From NCBI GenBank assembly GCA_963667575.2, contig CAXXHY010000045.1:1-64000 (forward strand): a stretch of 64,000 bases of DNA, given 5' to 3'. The position numbers and the translations under genes are program-made. The stretch is from G963665495 sp963667575. Lineage in GTDB: Bacteria > Desulfobacterota > Desulfovibrionia > Desulfovibrionales > Desulfovibrionaceae. The number at the start of each line of letters is the position of its first letter. The stretch's first letter is position 1. Positions 17,172-26,163 of the stretch are shown one piece after another. The notes under the pieces were generated by a model. It was not told where the DNA came from. It did not search any database and saw nothing but the letters and a program-made list of their open reading frames with translations.

Positions 17172-18299
17172 ATGTTGCTTTATATCCATGTCCCTTTTTG
17201 CAAGAAAAAATGCGAATACTGCGCGTTTCATTCGGGTCCTTTCGAGTATGCGGATCTCGAATTGTACGTGCCTAGGCTGATAGACGAGATTTCTCTGCTT
17301 GGAGAACAGCTGGGACATCCCAAGGCCCATACCCTGTATTTCGGCGGGGGAACTCCCAGTCTTCTGCCTCCCTGGGCCCTCTTCGACATCATGGCCGAGC
17401 TGGATCAGTCCTTTACCCTGGCCGATCAGTTCGAGTTCACCTTTGAGGGCAATCCGGATTCCCTGGACGATGAGTTTTTGCACGAACTCAAGATGCTCGG
17501 AGTAAACCGGCTTTCCATCGGTATTCAAAGCCTGGTGGATGCCAATCTGCAGACTCTGGGGCGTCCGCACACGGTGACGCAGGCGGTCAGGGCCGTGTAC
17601 GCGGCCAAGCGTCAGGGGTTCGTGAATCTCAACCTGGACATGATGTTCGGACTTCCGGGACAGCGCCTGCGCTTGTGGCTGGACGAACTCAAGGAAATCT
17701 GCGAACTCCGTCCCACCCATTTTTCCTGCTACAATCTGACCGTCGAACCAGATACTCCTCTGGAGCAGCGCTGCCATTCGCGCGAGCTGATTCTTCCCGA
17801 AGAGGAGGAACAGGCCAAAATGTTTCTGTACGGTGCGGAATTTCTGGAATCCCGCGGATATCTGCAATACGAGATTTCCAATTTCTCCAAGATGGGCTTT
17901 CAATCCCGCCACAACATGGGCTATTGGGAAGGCGAGGATTACGTAGGATTCGGGCCGTCCGCCGTGTCCACCTTTGGAGGCAAGCGCAGGACAAACCCCC
18001 GCGACCTGCAGGAATGGGCGGAGAGCGTACGACGCGGACAGGCCGGCGCTAGCGTGGAAGAACTCGACCTCGCCACCCGTATCGAGGAAATGGTCATGCT
18101 GCGTTTGCGTACGTCCCGTGGATTGCGGCTCAAGGCCTACCGCGAATTGACGGGCAAGGATTTCGTCAAACAGCACCAGCAAATGGTCAATCTGCTCCAC
18201 CAAAAGGAATTGCTGCGTATCCAAAAGGGCTATCTGCGCTTGACCAAACACGGCATGCTGGTGTCAGATGCCATTTTATCGCATTTTCTCAAAGAATGA
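17172..18299 (+). CDS. hemW: HemW-like radical SAM protein, heme chaperone/coproporphyrinogen oxidase-like
   Basis: This is a 375-residue radical SAM protein of the HemN/HemW family. The cluster motif CKKKCEYCAF (CxxxCxxC) begins at residue 10. YFGGGTPSLL, EGNPDS, NRLSIGIQSL and MMFGLPGQ follow, and the C-terminal HemN domain shows NMGYWEGEDYVGFGPSA. HemW-type proteins lack the extra N-terminal extension of true HemN and are thought to deliver heme or act on porphyrins. I chose ATG 17172; the open frame extends to a TTG at 17145, and GGAGG at 17153-17157 lies 14 bases before the ATG, so the start is not certain. Its place after the siroheme-linked gene suits a tetrapyrrole theme. Confidence 0.9.
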   Translation: MLLYIHVPFCKKKCEYCAFHSGPFEYADLELYVPRLIDEISLLGEQLGHPKAHTLYFGGGTPSLLPPWALFDIMAELDQSFTLADQFEFTFEGNPDSLDDEFLHELKMLGVNRLSIGIQSLVDANLQTLGRPHTVTQAVRAVYAAKRQGFVNLNLDMMFGLPGQRLRLWLDELKEICELRPTHFSCYNLTVEPDTPLEQRCHSRELILPEEEEQAKMFLYGAEFLESRGYLQYEISNFSKMGFQSRHNMGYWEGEDYVGFGPSAVSTFGGKRRTNPRDLQEWAESVRRGQAGASVEELDLATRIEEMVMLRLRTSRGLRLKAYRELTGKDFVKQHQQMVNLLHQKELLRIQKGYLRLTKHGMLVSDAILSHFLKE

Positions 18300-18338
18300 A
18301 TCTGGTTGTCACCAGAATGTAATCCCCGGCCATGTATG

Positions 18339-18392
18339 GGGAGAGTCCGAGTCGGGCCCGGATGTGCGCGGATGTGTTCGGGTCTCCCTTTT
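18339..18392 (+). terminator. Candidate terminator between hemW and mtnA
   Basis: GGGAGA pairs with TCTCCC across a GC-rich inner region that itself can pair (CCGA with TCGG), and is followed by TTTTATAG. It would separate hemW from mtnA. I considered a riboswitch but found no known SAM-riboswitch pattern. Confidence 0.45.
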
Positions 18393-18425
18393 ATAGATCC
18401 TCTAGCCTCGTGAACAGGACATCCT

Positions 18426-19463
18426 ATGGAACATCATATCCAATTCGCGCCGGAAAAGGACGCTCTCGTACTCCTGGATCAGCGCAAGCTGCCCCTGGTG
18501 GAAGAGTGGTTCGAATGCAAAACCAACGAAGACGTTATTTATGCCTTGCAGACCATGGTGGTCCGGGGAGCTCCGGCCATCGGCGTGACTGCGGCCTACG
18601 GCTGCTATCTCTGCGCGCGCGAAGTGCAGGCATCCGGAGTGGCGGATTGGCAGGGCGCTCTGGACAAGGAGCTGACAGCTCTGGCTCAGGCTCGTCCCAC
18701 TGCGGTCAATCTGTGCTGGGCCGTGGAGATCATGCGCGGTCTGTGGAACAAAGAAGCTGACCTGGAGACTCTGTGCGCCGTATGGCTGGAAAAAGCCAAG
18801 GCCATGCATCAGGAAGATATCGACATCTGCAAGCTGATCGGCAAATTCGGCGGGGCGGTGCTGGACGACGGCGACACGGTAATGACCCACTGCAACGCAG
18901 GTGCGCTGGCCACGGCCGGATACGGAACTGCTCTTGGCGTTATCCGTGGAGCCATTGACCAGGGCAAGAAAATCAAGGTCATTGCCAACGAAACCCGCCC
19001 GTTCCTGCAGGGCGCCCGTCTGACCGCCTACGAACTGGCCGTGGACAATATCGACGTGACTGTTGCCTGCGACAATGCCGTGGGTTTGCTGATGCGGCGC
19101 GGCATGGTGGACAAGGTCGTGGTCGGCGCGGACAGAATCACTGCCAACGGCGACGCAGTGAACAAGATCGGCACCTACACGGTGGCGGTCATGGCGCGCG
19201 AACACGGGGTGCCTTTTTACGTGGCCGCCCCCCTGAGCACCATAGACCGCAATACGGCCACTGGTGACGAGGTGCCCATCGAGAACCGCATTCCCCATGA
19301 AGTGACCCATGTGGGTGGCGTACAGATTACGCCCAATGACGTGCCGGTTTACAATTTCGCCTTTGATCCCACGCCCAATGCCTTGATTGCAGGAATTGTG
19401 ACGGAAAAAGGCGTGTTGCGGCCCCCGTATACGGAGTCCATTGCCAAAGTTTTTGCTGAATAA
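18426..19463 (+). CDS. mtnA: S-methyl-5-thioribose-1-phosphate isomerase
   Basis: MtnA isomerises methylthioribose-1-phosphate to methylthioribulose-1-phosphate in the salvage of methionine from methylthioadenosine. The 345-residue protein has the family blocks TMVVRGAPAIGVTAAYG (about residues 39-55) and MTHCNAGALATAGYGTALGVI with the catalytic Cys. RPFLQGARLTAYEL and VVVGADRITANGDAVNKIGT with the catalytic Asp follow. eIF2B-like family members share the fold, but these motifs mark MtnA. No other methionine-salvage gene lies beside it. A strong terminator follows at 19490-19530. Confidence 0.95.
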   Translation: MEHHIQFAPEKDALVLLDQRKLPLVEEWFECKTNEDVIYALQTMVVRGAPAIGVTAAYGCYLCAREVQASGVADWQGALDKELTALAQARPTAVNLCWAVEIMRGLWNKEADLETLCAVWLEKAKAMHQEDIDICKLIGKFGGAVLDDGDTVMTHCNAGALATAGYGTALGVIRGAIDQGKKIKVIANETRPFLQGARLTAYELAVDNIDVTVACDNAVGLLMRRGMVDKVVVGADRITANGDAVNKIGTYTVAVMAREHGVPFYVAAPLSTIDRNTATGDEVPIENRIPHEVTHVGGVQITPNDVPVYNFAFDPTPNALIAGIVTEKGVLRPPYTESIAKVFAE

Positions 19464-19489
19464 GACCTATTCCGGATTGCACATCACCA

Positions 19490-19530
19490 GGCGCACGAAT
19501 TTCTGAATTATCAGGAGTTCGTGCGCCTTT
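19490..19530 (+). terminator. Rho-independent terminator after mtnA
   Basis: GGCGCACGAA and TTCGTGCGCC form a perfect 10-bp stem around an 18-nt loop and are followed by TTTCTG. It lies 27 bases after the mtnA stop. Confidence 0.85.
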
Positions 19531-19982
19531 CTGTATGGCTTTGTTGTTATCTGTTCCACCAGCTGTGTTCTGGCGGCCCAATCTTGCAGACAAGCATCAG
19601 CCCAATAGGTTTAAATAGCCTCCGCTTCCCCTTCTGCTGATATATAAAAATTTTGTTTCCTCTATGGCCGAACAACAATCCACAATGGATATCTGAACGT
19701 CCCATAACATCCGGTTGTTAGCGAGTTGTACTCCGGCTTGGATACCTTTCCTGAAGAATCATTCCATGTCATTTGAAGAATTCTGAAGGCTCTGACAAAG
19801 AGTTGCGGCGAATGAACATGAAAAAAACAAAATCTGTAACGCAAACTTGCAAGATATCGTCAACATAAAAGAGGAAGAATAAAAATTATCCAACGAAAGA
19901 GCCTTAGGGGTGGTCTGCTGCTGTGAGTGCGTCAGAAACAGACCGACCGGGATACTGGGAAGAGCACAATAAAGGATATTCA
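19531..19982. other. AT-rich spacer before the sulfotransferase gene
   Basis: About 450 bases with no convincing gene on either strand. The composition becomes AT-rich here and stays so through the following gene, which suggests a shared, possibly acquired, origin. I see no repeats or integrase remnants. Confidence 0.5.
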
Positions 19983-21461
19983 ATGAACTGCGTATTGCAT
20001 ATCGGACTGGAGAAAACAGGAACGACCAGCATCCAGCATTGTTTTGCCAAAAATCGATCCCAGTTGAAGGCCCAGGGTGTTCTGTATCCCGCATGCCTTG
20101 GAGAAATCAGTCATGTCAAACTCACGGCTTATGCTTTGGAGCAGGAAAAAATAGATGATATACGTACGGGACTGGGGGTGAAAAGTCCGGAAGCAGTGCC
20201 GCGTTTTCGAAAAAATATTGTTGCGCAGCTGAAACAGGAAATTGTCACAAGCGGGTGTTCCACCTTGTTGCTTTCCAATGAAAATTTGTCTTCACGCCTG
20301 AATCAGGAAAAAGAACTCCAGCGCTTGAAGCAACTTTTAGAAGCGAGTTGCGATAACATCACCGTGTACGTGTATCTTCGCAGACAAAGCGAATTGTATA
20401 ACGCGTCTGTTTCCACTGCGGTCAAGGCCTGCAGCGACTCTGATTTTTGCATTCTGACGCTTCCGGATTTCAACTCAGTGGATTTTCAGTTCAGATACAA
20501 TTATTTCAACTTGCTGCAGCGTTGGGAAAATGTCTTTGGCAAGGAAAATATTGTGGTCAGACGCTATGACAAGGATTCCATGCCTGATGGAAATGTAGTG
20601 GATGACTTTATCAGGGCACTGGGTCTGGATTTTGTCTGTGAAACTGGAAATTATGCGAACAAATCAATGCATAATGAAAACCTGTTCTTTTTGAACAGGT
20701 TGAACAAGCACTTGCCCCGTGTTGCCAGAAAAACAATCAATCCGTTTCATCAATATATACTCTGTGCCATTGAATCCATGAAAGATGATACGGAAAGTTT
20801 CGAGTTGTCCATGTCGGAAAGCATGGATGAGTATTTTTTTGAATCTAATAACGAGATTTCCAAAAAGTATTTGCAAGAAGAAATATTGTTCAAAAAAATT
20901 GCTAATAATGAGGCTGGTGCGAGTAAAATAACAGAATCTGATTCTGAAAAATATTTTGAAATATTTTCAGAAGTGCTTTTCAATGTAATGGTCGATTCGC
21001 TTATTGAAAACAATATACTCAAGCATGCCCTCAACAAGAGCTGTCTTCCGCAGATCATACGGAAGACGGAAGATTGCTGCGAGTTTTATAAAAAATCAGA
21101 CAAATTATATGCCCATCTCGGCCATTTGTATCTGCAAAACAAGGAACTGACCAAAGCCCGTGGGGCGTATCTGGAAGCATTGCGCATAGTGCCTGAAAGC
21201 GCGGCCTATCATCTGCAGGTCAGCGTCATCGATGCGCAGCAGCAGAATGTGGCGAGCGCCATAGAGTACGCACAGGCCGCCGTAAGAATGGAAAGGGACA
21301 ATCCTTATGCCCATTTTCACCTGGGCACACTGCAGCTTATGTCCAGAGAATTTGAAGAAGCTCTGGAATCGTTGTCCACTGCATTGAAGATAGAGCCGGG
21401 AAACAAGGCATTTATCAATGCCTACAAAAGGGCACAGTCATATACGGCGTCCAAAATCTGA
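19983..21461 (+). CDS. Sulfotransferase-like protein with C-terminal TPR repeats
   Basis: This is a 492-residue protein. The N-terminus MNCVLHIGLEKTGTTSIQ is a P-loop-like 5'-phosphosulfate motif of the sulfotransferase superfamily (GxxKTGTTS). A later SNENLSSRL and a YLRRQSELYNAS stretch, with Arg and Ser, fit the 3'-phosphate-binding region. The last 120 residues form about three tetratricopeptide repeats (YAHLGHLYLQNKELTKARGA onward). The likely donor is PAPS and the acceptor may be a surface glycan, but this is inferred. The ATG at 19983 follows AAAGGAT; a frame open to 19923 is less likely. Codon use is markedly more AT-rich than in its neighbours, a hint of transfer. Confidence 0.75.
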   Translation: MNCVLHIGLEKTGTTSIQHCFAKNRSQLKAQGVLYPACLGEISHVKLTAYALEQEKIDDIRTGLGVKSPEAVPRFRKNIVAQLKQEIVTSGCSTLLLSNENLSSRLNQEKELQRLKQLLEASCDNITVYVYLRRQSELYNASVSTAVKACSDSDFCILTLPDFNSVDFQFRYNYFNLLQRWENVFGKENIVVRRYDKDSMPDGNVVDDFIRALGLDFVCETGNYANKSMHNENLFFLNRLNKHLPRVARKTINPFHQYILCAIESMKDDTESFELSMSESMDEYFFESNNEISKKYLQEEILFKKIANNEAGASKITESDSEKYFEIFSEVLFNVMVDSLIENNILKHALNKSCLPQIIRKTEDCCEFYKKSDKLYAHLGHLYLQNKELTKARGAYLEALRIVPESAAYHLQVSVIDAQQQNVASAIEYAQAAVRMERDNPYAHFHLGTLQLMSREFEEALESLSTALKIEPGNKAFINAYKRAQSYTASKI

Positions 21462-21548
21462 ACGGTTTCCGGGGAGATTGATAGCCTCTCGCCATACGGG
21501 CAGCAGTGATGAGGCACTGTTTTCAGGGCCCCGTTCATCGGAAGAAAA

Positions 21549-21995
21549 TCAGCTGTCCTGATCCCTGGTATTGTCCTGACCGTCTTCGGTAAGCGCGCCC
21601 ACCTGTTTGAAAAAGGGGATGAGTTTCAGATCTTTGAACTGGATGTGAGCGATCAGCCAGTTGAGCATGAAGCATTGCAGTTCAATATGGGCTGCTTCCG
21701 GGTCATTCTGATGCTTTTCCTTGAAAGTCTCGATATCGGCAGTGAATTTTTCGTGTTCCGCATTGTGTGCGTCAAAATCGGGATAGCCGTAGCGTCGCAT
21801 GTAGGCTTCTTCGGTCCGGAAATGATACTTGGCGTATCCCCTCAGGCTGTCCAAGGCTTCCACAAGGGCGAACTGCACGCGATCATCCAACAATTTGTCG
21901 TGAAAATTATTGACTATCCGGAACAGTTCCTTGTGCTGGGTGTCAATTTCTTCAATGCCCGTTGCGAGAGATCCATCCCAAATGAGAATACTCAT
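21549..21995 (-). CDS. Bacteriohemerythrin
   Basis: This is a 148-residue O2-binding di-iron four-helix protein. Iron ligands are visible in DTQHKELF (His 21 region), KYHFRTEE (His and Glu), FDAHNAEHEKF (two His) and WLIAHIQFKD (His and Asp), the standard hemerythrin set. Such proteins are common in sulfate reducers that meet oxygen, where they may store, sense or deliver O2. It stands alone with a 490-base upstream spacer and has an AAAGG-like site before the ATG. Confidence 0.94.
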   Translation of the reverse strand: MSILIWDGSLATGIEEIDTQHKELFRIVNNFHDKLLDDRVQFALVEALDSLRGYAKYHFRTEEAYMRRYGYPDFDAHNAEHEKFTADIETFKEKHQNDPEAAHIELQCFMLNWLIAHIQFKDLKLIPFFKQVGALTEDGQDNTRDQDS

Positions 21996-22485
21996 GCTCT
22001 TTTCCTTTTGAGTTGTTGCCGGAAGCGTCAGCAGGTGACGCCCGAATCGGCGTCATCGCGCCTTGTTCCGTAAACAGCGTGGCCTTGTTGTTTGTTACGG
22101 TGCCTGATGCCAAAGCCATGAAGACTCATGAGCGGAAATCCTGTTTTATGTCGAATAAAGAGTGCCGTCTTCAGTGGCGCATTACTATTGTAAAGTCCGT
22201 ATCTGTTCGGAACACTGAAAGAGCAGGGAAGTACGGACGGTATACCCACCATTGTAGTAGATCCGTAACAAATTATCCAGACCACTTTGCAATTTTTTAT
22301 GCCTGTCCGATGGAAAACAAGGATTTTGTTGCAGCTAAGCAAAGTCCGGAGTCTGTTGCAGGTGCCTGTTCCAGGCAGCCTTGCCAGCCACGTACCAAGC
22401 GCGTACAGAGTATAGTGGATGCAGGAGAGCAAGTTTTGACTGCATCCAACGCCGTGTGACGCTCAAATTCCGTATGGAGGTTCCA
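21996..22485. other. Spacer between hemerythrin and SPOR-like genes
   Basis: About 490 bases between divergent genes. I see only weak short frames and the expected promoter space. A TGACGCCCGAATCGGCGTCA inverted repeat (about 22036-22055) lies about 40 bases upstream of the hemerythrin start and could be an operator or a leader hairpin. Confidence 0.4.
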
Positions 22486-23280
22486 GTGCTGAATGTAGCT
22501 CGCTTTCCGCTTTTTGTGCTGTTCGTGGTGGGATTGTTGTTGCTGTTTCTGTTTGCCGGCATGGTTCATGCGGAGCCGCGTTACCAGGTGCAGATCGGGT
22601 CGGCAAAACAGTGGGAAGGAACACGATATTTCACACGCAAGGCTTCCACCGTGCTGGCCACGACGGCTTATATCATCAAACTGGGCGATTATTATACCGT
22701 GCTGGTTGGTGATTACGCTTCACACGAACAGGCTGCTGTGGAGTTGCAGAAGATCAAAAAGCATTACAACGGCATGGTGGTTTCCTATGCGGATTACGAC
22801 GTGCTGGGGGCCTTTGAGAGCGGGCAGGAAGTCAATGCGGAAACAGTGGCCAGCATGACTGGCCCGGCCGTGGAGATTCCCGAACTGAAGAAATCGGACC
22901 GGATTGTGGATAAAAGCGAGCTGTCCACGCTGGATCAGACCCTCGAAGGCAACATTGACAACATCATTGTGGAAGACTGTCGCCTGAGCAATGAAGAGAC
23001 CCTGTCAGAATACCTTTTTTCCACCACATGCAAATTCGCGGATCTGGACCCCAACCGCATCACCATCGAGGAAAAGTACGGCAACAACATCTATATCCAT
23101 GTGGATACGGTGCAAAAAAAGCATCTGGTCCGCATGAAACAGATGAAAGACGGCAAGGAAAGCTACTCCAGGGACGATGCCCGGCTGGTGCTGCGATCCA
23201 AGACGAAAAACCGCAAAGCGCTTTCCAAGACCGTCCAGGCGTTGCACGATCTTATTTTGTATTGCGCCAGCAACAAATAG
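22486..23280 (+). CDS. Exported SPOR-like domain protein
   Basis: This 264-residue protein starts at GTG 22486, five bases after GGAGG. Residues 1-29 form a signal peptide (hydrophobic core LFVLFVVGLLLLFLFAGM, cleavage after VHA). Residues 31-105 read like a SPOR domain: RYQVQIGSAKQWEG, then IIKLGDYYTVLVGDYASHEQAAVELQKIKK. SPOR domains bind denuded peptidoglycan at division sites. The C-terminal 150 residues are charged and match no family I know. The protein is probably periplasmic. No neighbours in the same direction suggest a partner. Confidence 0.7.
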   Translation: MLNVARFPLFVLFVVGLLLLFLFAGMVHAEPRYQVQIGSAKQWEGTRYFTRKASTVLATTAYIIKLGDYYTVLVGDYASHEQAAVELQKIKKHYNGMVVSYADYDVLGAFESGQEVNAETVASMTGPAVEIPELKKSDRIVDKSELSTLDQTLEGNIDNIIVEDCRLSNEETLSEYLFSTTCKFADLDPNRITIEEKYGNNIYIHVDTVQKKHLVRMKQMKDGKESYSRDDARLVLRSKTKNRKALSKTVQALHDLILYCASNK

Positions 23281-23386
23281 GCTTCTGCGCGGGAAAAATT
23301 AGGTGTGGCAGAACACTGCAGACTCGCCCATGGGGAGCCTGCAGTATGATTCGGTCTGAAAAATCGTGAAATTTCCGGCCCAGGCG

Positions 23387-24748
23387 CTATTTAGCGCGGC
23401 GGGCAAGCAGCACCACGTTTTCCACATGGGGCGTGTGCGGAAACATGTCCACGGGCTGCACCGCACGGACTTCATAGGCTTGAGCGAGTTTGCCGATGTC
23501 CCTCGCCTGTGTGGCCGGGTCGCAGGCCACGGACAGTATGCGCTGGGGCCGGTGCTCCAGAATCTGCTGCAACACCTCGGGCGCCATGCCCGAGCGGGGC
23601 GGATCCGTGATCAGAATGTCCGGCCTGCTTTGTTCGCGACGCATGGTCCGGCGCATGTCTCCGGCATGAAAACGCGTCTTGGCAATGTCGTTGCGGCGTG
23701 CGTTCAATGCGGCATCGGCCAGGGCGTCGCGGCTGATGTCAAATCCCACCAGCAGGGATGCTTTTGGCGCCAGGTACAGGCCCGCGCCTCCGGCTCCGCA
23801 GTACAGATCCCAGATGACCTCTCCGCCTTTAAGGTCCGCCAGTTCCGCCACGGTGTCGTAGATGCATTTGGCCGCGCTTGCATTGGGCTGAAAGAATCCA
23901 TTGGCCGAGATGGTATAACTGCTGTCCCCCAAAGTGAAATCAAGCCGCTCCTTGCCGAAAGTCTGGGCGGTTTCTTCGGCCAGGGCCACTTGCTGCGGGT
24001 TGTTCCGAAGCGAATGCACCAGCCCGGAAAGCCAGGGCAGTTTCTGCAACAGGTCCGAAGCCAGGGATTCGACAGCTCCCGCGTATTGCTTCTGCCCGGT
24101 GGTAATCACCTGGGCGACCATTTCCTGCCCATTGTCGCGCAGAACCAGATAACGCCAGAACCCCTTTTCTCCGAGCGGATCATAGGCGGGCCCTTCGGCC
24201 AGGGCAGGGTGGTTGCGGATCTGTTCGAGCAGTTCCATGGCCCGTTCGGTCTGCAACCGGCAGTTGCGAATCTCCACCAGGGCGTTGCTGCCGCGCATCT
24301 TGAGCCCCAACAGAGGGCGTTGTCCCTCGCCACCAGGGGCAAAGGCGAATTCCATTTTGTTGCGGTAGAACCGGGTCTCCGGGGAAGGGATAATGGGGCG
24401 GAAGTTCAGCTCGTCAGCAGGCACGTTGCCGATCCGTTCGAGGCTTTCCCGAACGAATTGTTCCTTCCAGAAGAGCTGCCGCTGGTAGGGCAGATGTTGC
24501 CAGGAACAGCCGCCACACTGTCCGAAGTCCGGACAGGAGGGGGCAACCTGTTCCGGAGACTGCTCCAGAATTTCGCGAATCACGGCCTGTCCGTGCCGTT
24601 TTTTCATGGCGGTTACCTGGACAAGAAGACGTTGCCCGGGCAGGGCGTAGTCTATGAAAAAAACAACCCCCTCGTGTCTGGCCAGACCCTGGCCGCCAGG
24701 AACGAGTTTTTCCACACTGACTTCGAATTGATCACCGGTTTTCGGCAT
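23387..24748 (-). CDS. rlmD: 23S rRNA (uracil-C5)-methyltransferase RlmD-like, Fe-S containing
   Basis: This 453-residue RNA m5U methyltransferase of the TrmA/RumA family has an N-terminal TRAM domain (about residues 7-60). The [4Fe-4S] motif is CPDFGQCGGC near residues 70-79, with an upstream Cys-poor linker. The methyltransferase core has IWDLYCGAGGAGLYLA (motif I) and ILITDPPRSGM. The catalytic loop is LSVACDPATQARDI, with the nucleophile Cys. Family members methylate U1939 or U747 of 23S rRNA or U54 of tRNA; the exact target cannot be told here. It ends 106 bases from the convergent SPOR-like gene. Confidence 0.9.
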   Translation of the reverse strand: MPKTGDQFEVSVEKLVPGGQGLARHEGVVFFIDYALPGQRLLVQVTAMKKRHGQAVIREILEQSPEQVAPSCPDFGQCGGCSWQHLPYQRQLFWKEQFVRESLERIGNVPADELNFRPIIPSPETRFYRNKMEFAFAPGGEGQRPLLGLKMRGSNALVEIRNCRLQTERAMELLEQIRNHPALAEGPAYDPLGEKGFWRYLVLRDNGQEMVAQVITTGQKQYAGAVESLASDLLQKLPWLSGLVHSLRNNPQQVALAEETAQTFGKERLDFTLGDSSYTISANGFFQPNASAAKCIYDTVAELADLKGGEVIWDLYCGAGGAGLYLAPKASLLVGFDISRDALADAALNARRNDIAKTRFHAGDMRRTMRREQSRPDILITDPPRSGMAPEVLQQILEHRPQRILSVACDPATQARDIGKLAQAYEVRAVQPVDMFPHTPHVENVVLLARRAK

Positions 24749-24869
24749 GATATGACTACTTTTGTAAGGAAATTAGATGCTTGAAAGAAAATTGCCTGAG
24801 GGACGTGTTGAAATAGCGCAGTAAGTCATTTTTTTTTCCAGGAGTCAAGGAAAAAGACAGAAATCTACC

Positions 24870-24898
24870 TTGACAAATAACCGAATGTCAGAGATAAA
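24870..24898 (+). promoter_or_regulatory. Sigma-70-type promoter for the small membrane protein gene
   Basis: TTGACA (24870-24875), a 17-base spacer and GATAAA (24893-24898) form a near-consensus promoter 50 bases before the ATG at 24948. Confidence 0.65.
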
Positions 24899-24947
24899 AA
24901 AAGCACTTTAACTGGATTTCTTCATCGAAAAATCAAAGGATTGCTCA

Positions 24948-25088
24948 ATGATCGCTGAACTCTGGCAGAATATGTTACAATCCACGGCTGCGGGAACAGT
25001 AGGAGTCACAGGTATTTGGACGTATATGGCCGTTATAATTGTCATTGCCCTGTATCGCATCAAAAAGGGCGATCACATGGATCATTAG
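24948..25088 (+). CDS. Small single-pass membrane protein (46 aa), unknown
   Basis: This 46-codon gene is not obvious from longer frames. It starts MIAELWQNML, has one hydrophobic helix (about residues 24-37, TWTYMAVIIVIALY-like) and ends with the basic-then-His tail RIKKGDHMDH. AAAGGA lies eight bases before the ATG, a near-consensus promoter lies upstream and a GC hairpin follows. Its layout resembles small subunits or regulators of membrane complexes, but I recognise no family. It stands alone between rlmD (divergent) and rfbA (convergent). The case rests on signals and composition, not on homology. Confidence 0.65.
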   Translation: MIAELWQNMLQSTAAGTVGVTGIWTYMAVIIVIALYRIKKGDHMDH

Positions 25089-25132
25089 TTTATTGCTCCT
25101 TTCCCGGTCAGCCTTACCCGGTCATGTCCGGT

Positions 25133-25170
25133 CCGGCGCGTTACTGTTCAACAGGGCGCGCCGGTCTGGT
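25133..25170. terminator. Hairpin terminator between the small gene and rfbA
   Basis: CCGGCGCG (25133-25140) pairs with CGCGCCGG (25157-25164) over a 16-nt loop; TCTGGTTTT follows on the plus strand. It lies between convergent genes and may serve both. Confidence 0.6.
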
Positions 25171-25190
25171 TTTAGAGGCAACACCCCGTC

Positions 25191-26063
25191 TCAGCTTCTT
25201 CCCTCCGCAACCTCGCTCAAATATTTCCCATAATCGTTCTTGAGCATATCCTTGGCCAGGAGCTTCAACTGGTCCGCCGTGATATAGCCTTTTCGAAAAG
25301 CGATTTCTTCCACACTTGAAATTTTGGTGCCCTGCCGGTCCTGAACGGTCTGCACAAAGCTGGCCGCCTGATGCAGCGACTCATGGGTGCCGGTGTCCAG
25401 CCAGGCGAATCCGCGCCCGAGAAATTCGACTTTCAGATCCCCGCGCCGCAGATAGACGTTGTTCAGGTCCGTGATCTCGAGTTCGCCCCGGGCAGAGGGG
25501 GTCAGATTGGACGCGATGTCGATGACGTTGTTGTCGTAAAAATACAGGCCCGTGACTGCGTACTGCGAACGCGGTTTCTCGGGTTTTTCCTCCAGGGAGA
25601 TGACGGTGTTGTAGTCGTCGAACTCCACCACGCCGTAACGCTGCGGATCGCGTACCTTGTAGCCGAAAATAATGCCCCCTTTTTCCAGCTCCGTACAGCC
25701 TTGCAAAAGATAGGAAAGCCCCTGGCCGTAAAAGATGTTGTCGCCCAGGATCAGGCAGACATTGTCCTTGCCGATGAAGCCGCTGGCCAGAATAAAGGCC
25801 TGGGCCAGGCCTTCGGGTTTGGCCTGGACAACATAGGTGAAAGACAGCCCGAGCTGGGAGCCGTCTCCGAACATATGTTCGAAGCGGGGCAGGTCCGCGG
25901 GCGTGGAGATAATGCAGATTTCCCGGATCCCGGCAAGCATCAGCACCGAAAGCGGATAATAGATCATGGGTTTGTCGTAGATAGGCAGCAGTTGTTTGCA
26001 AACCCCGCGTGTAATGGGATACAGCCGCGTGCCCGAACCGCCCGCCAGAATGATGCCTTTCAT
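25191..26063 (-). CDS. rfbA: Glucose-1-phosphate thymidylyltransferase
   Basis: RfbA joins glucose-1-phosphate and dTTP into dTDP-glucose, the first step toward dTDP-rhamnose and related sugars for surface polysaccharide. The 290-residue protein has the nucleotide-binding GGSGTRLYPITRGVCKQLLPIYDKPMIYYP start (signature at residues 8-13). LILGDNIFYG, VVEFDD, EEKPEKPRSQYAVTGLYFYD and AWLDTGTHESLHQA follow. Length and motifs are fully typical. The other rhamnose genes (rfbB, rfbC, rfbD) are not in the window. A divergent gene starts 100 bases away, so that space must hold both promoters. Confidence 0.96.
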   Translation of the reverse strand: MKGIILAGGSGTRLYPITRGVCKQLLPIYDKPMIYYPLSVLMLAGIREICIISTPADLPRFEHMFGDGSQLGLSFTYVVQAKPEGLAQAFILASGFIGKDNVCLILGDNIFYGQGLSYLLQGCTELEKGGIIFGYKVRDPQRYGVVEFDDYNTVISLEEKPEKPRSQYAVTGLYFYDNNVIDIASNLTPSARGELEITDLNNVYLRRGDLKVEFLGRGFAWLDTGTHESLHQAASFVQTVQDRQGTKISSVEEIAFRKGYITADQLKLLAKDMLKNDYGKYLSEVAEGRS

Positions 26064-26163
26064 AGTCTATTGTCTCCGTTTGCTATTTCAGGCAATACTA
26101 CACAAAGCAGACGGAAAATCAAAGCATAATGCGGAGGAATGCTCTCCGCCAAAGGAGCCGGCA

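Noticed and set aside
18300..18425. Possible SAM riboswitch before mtnA
   Set aside because: The structure fits a terminator better, and I could not find conserved SAM-riboswitch sequence blocks.
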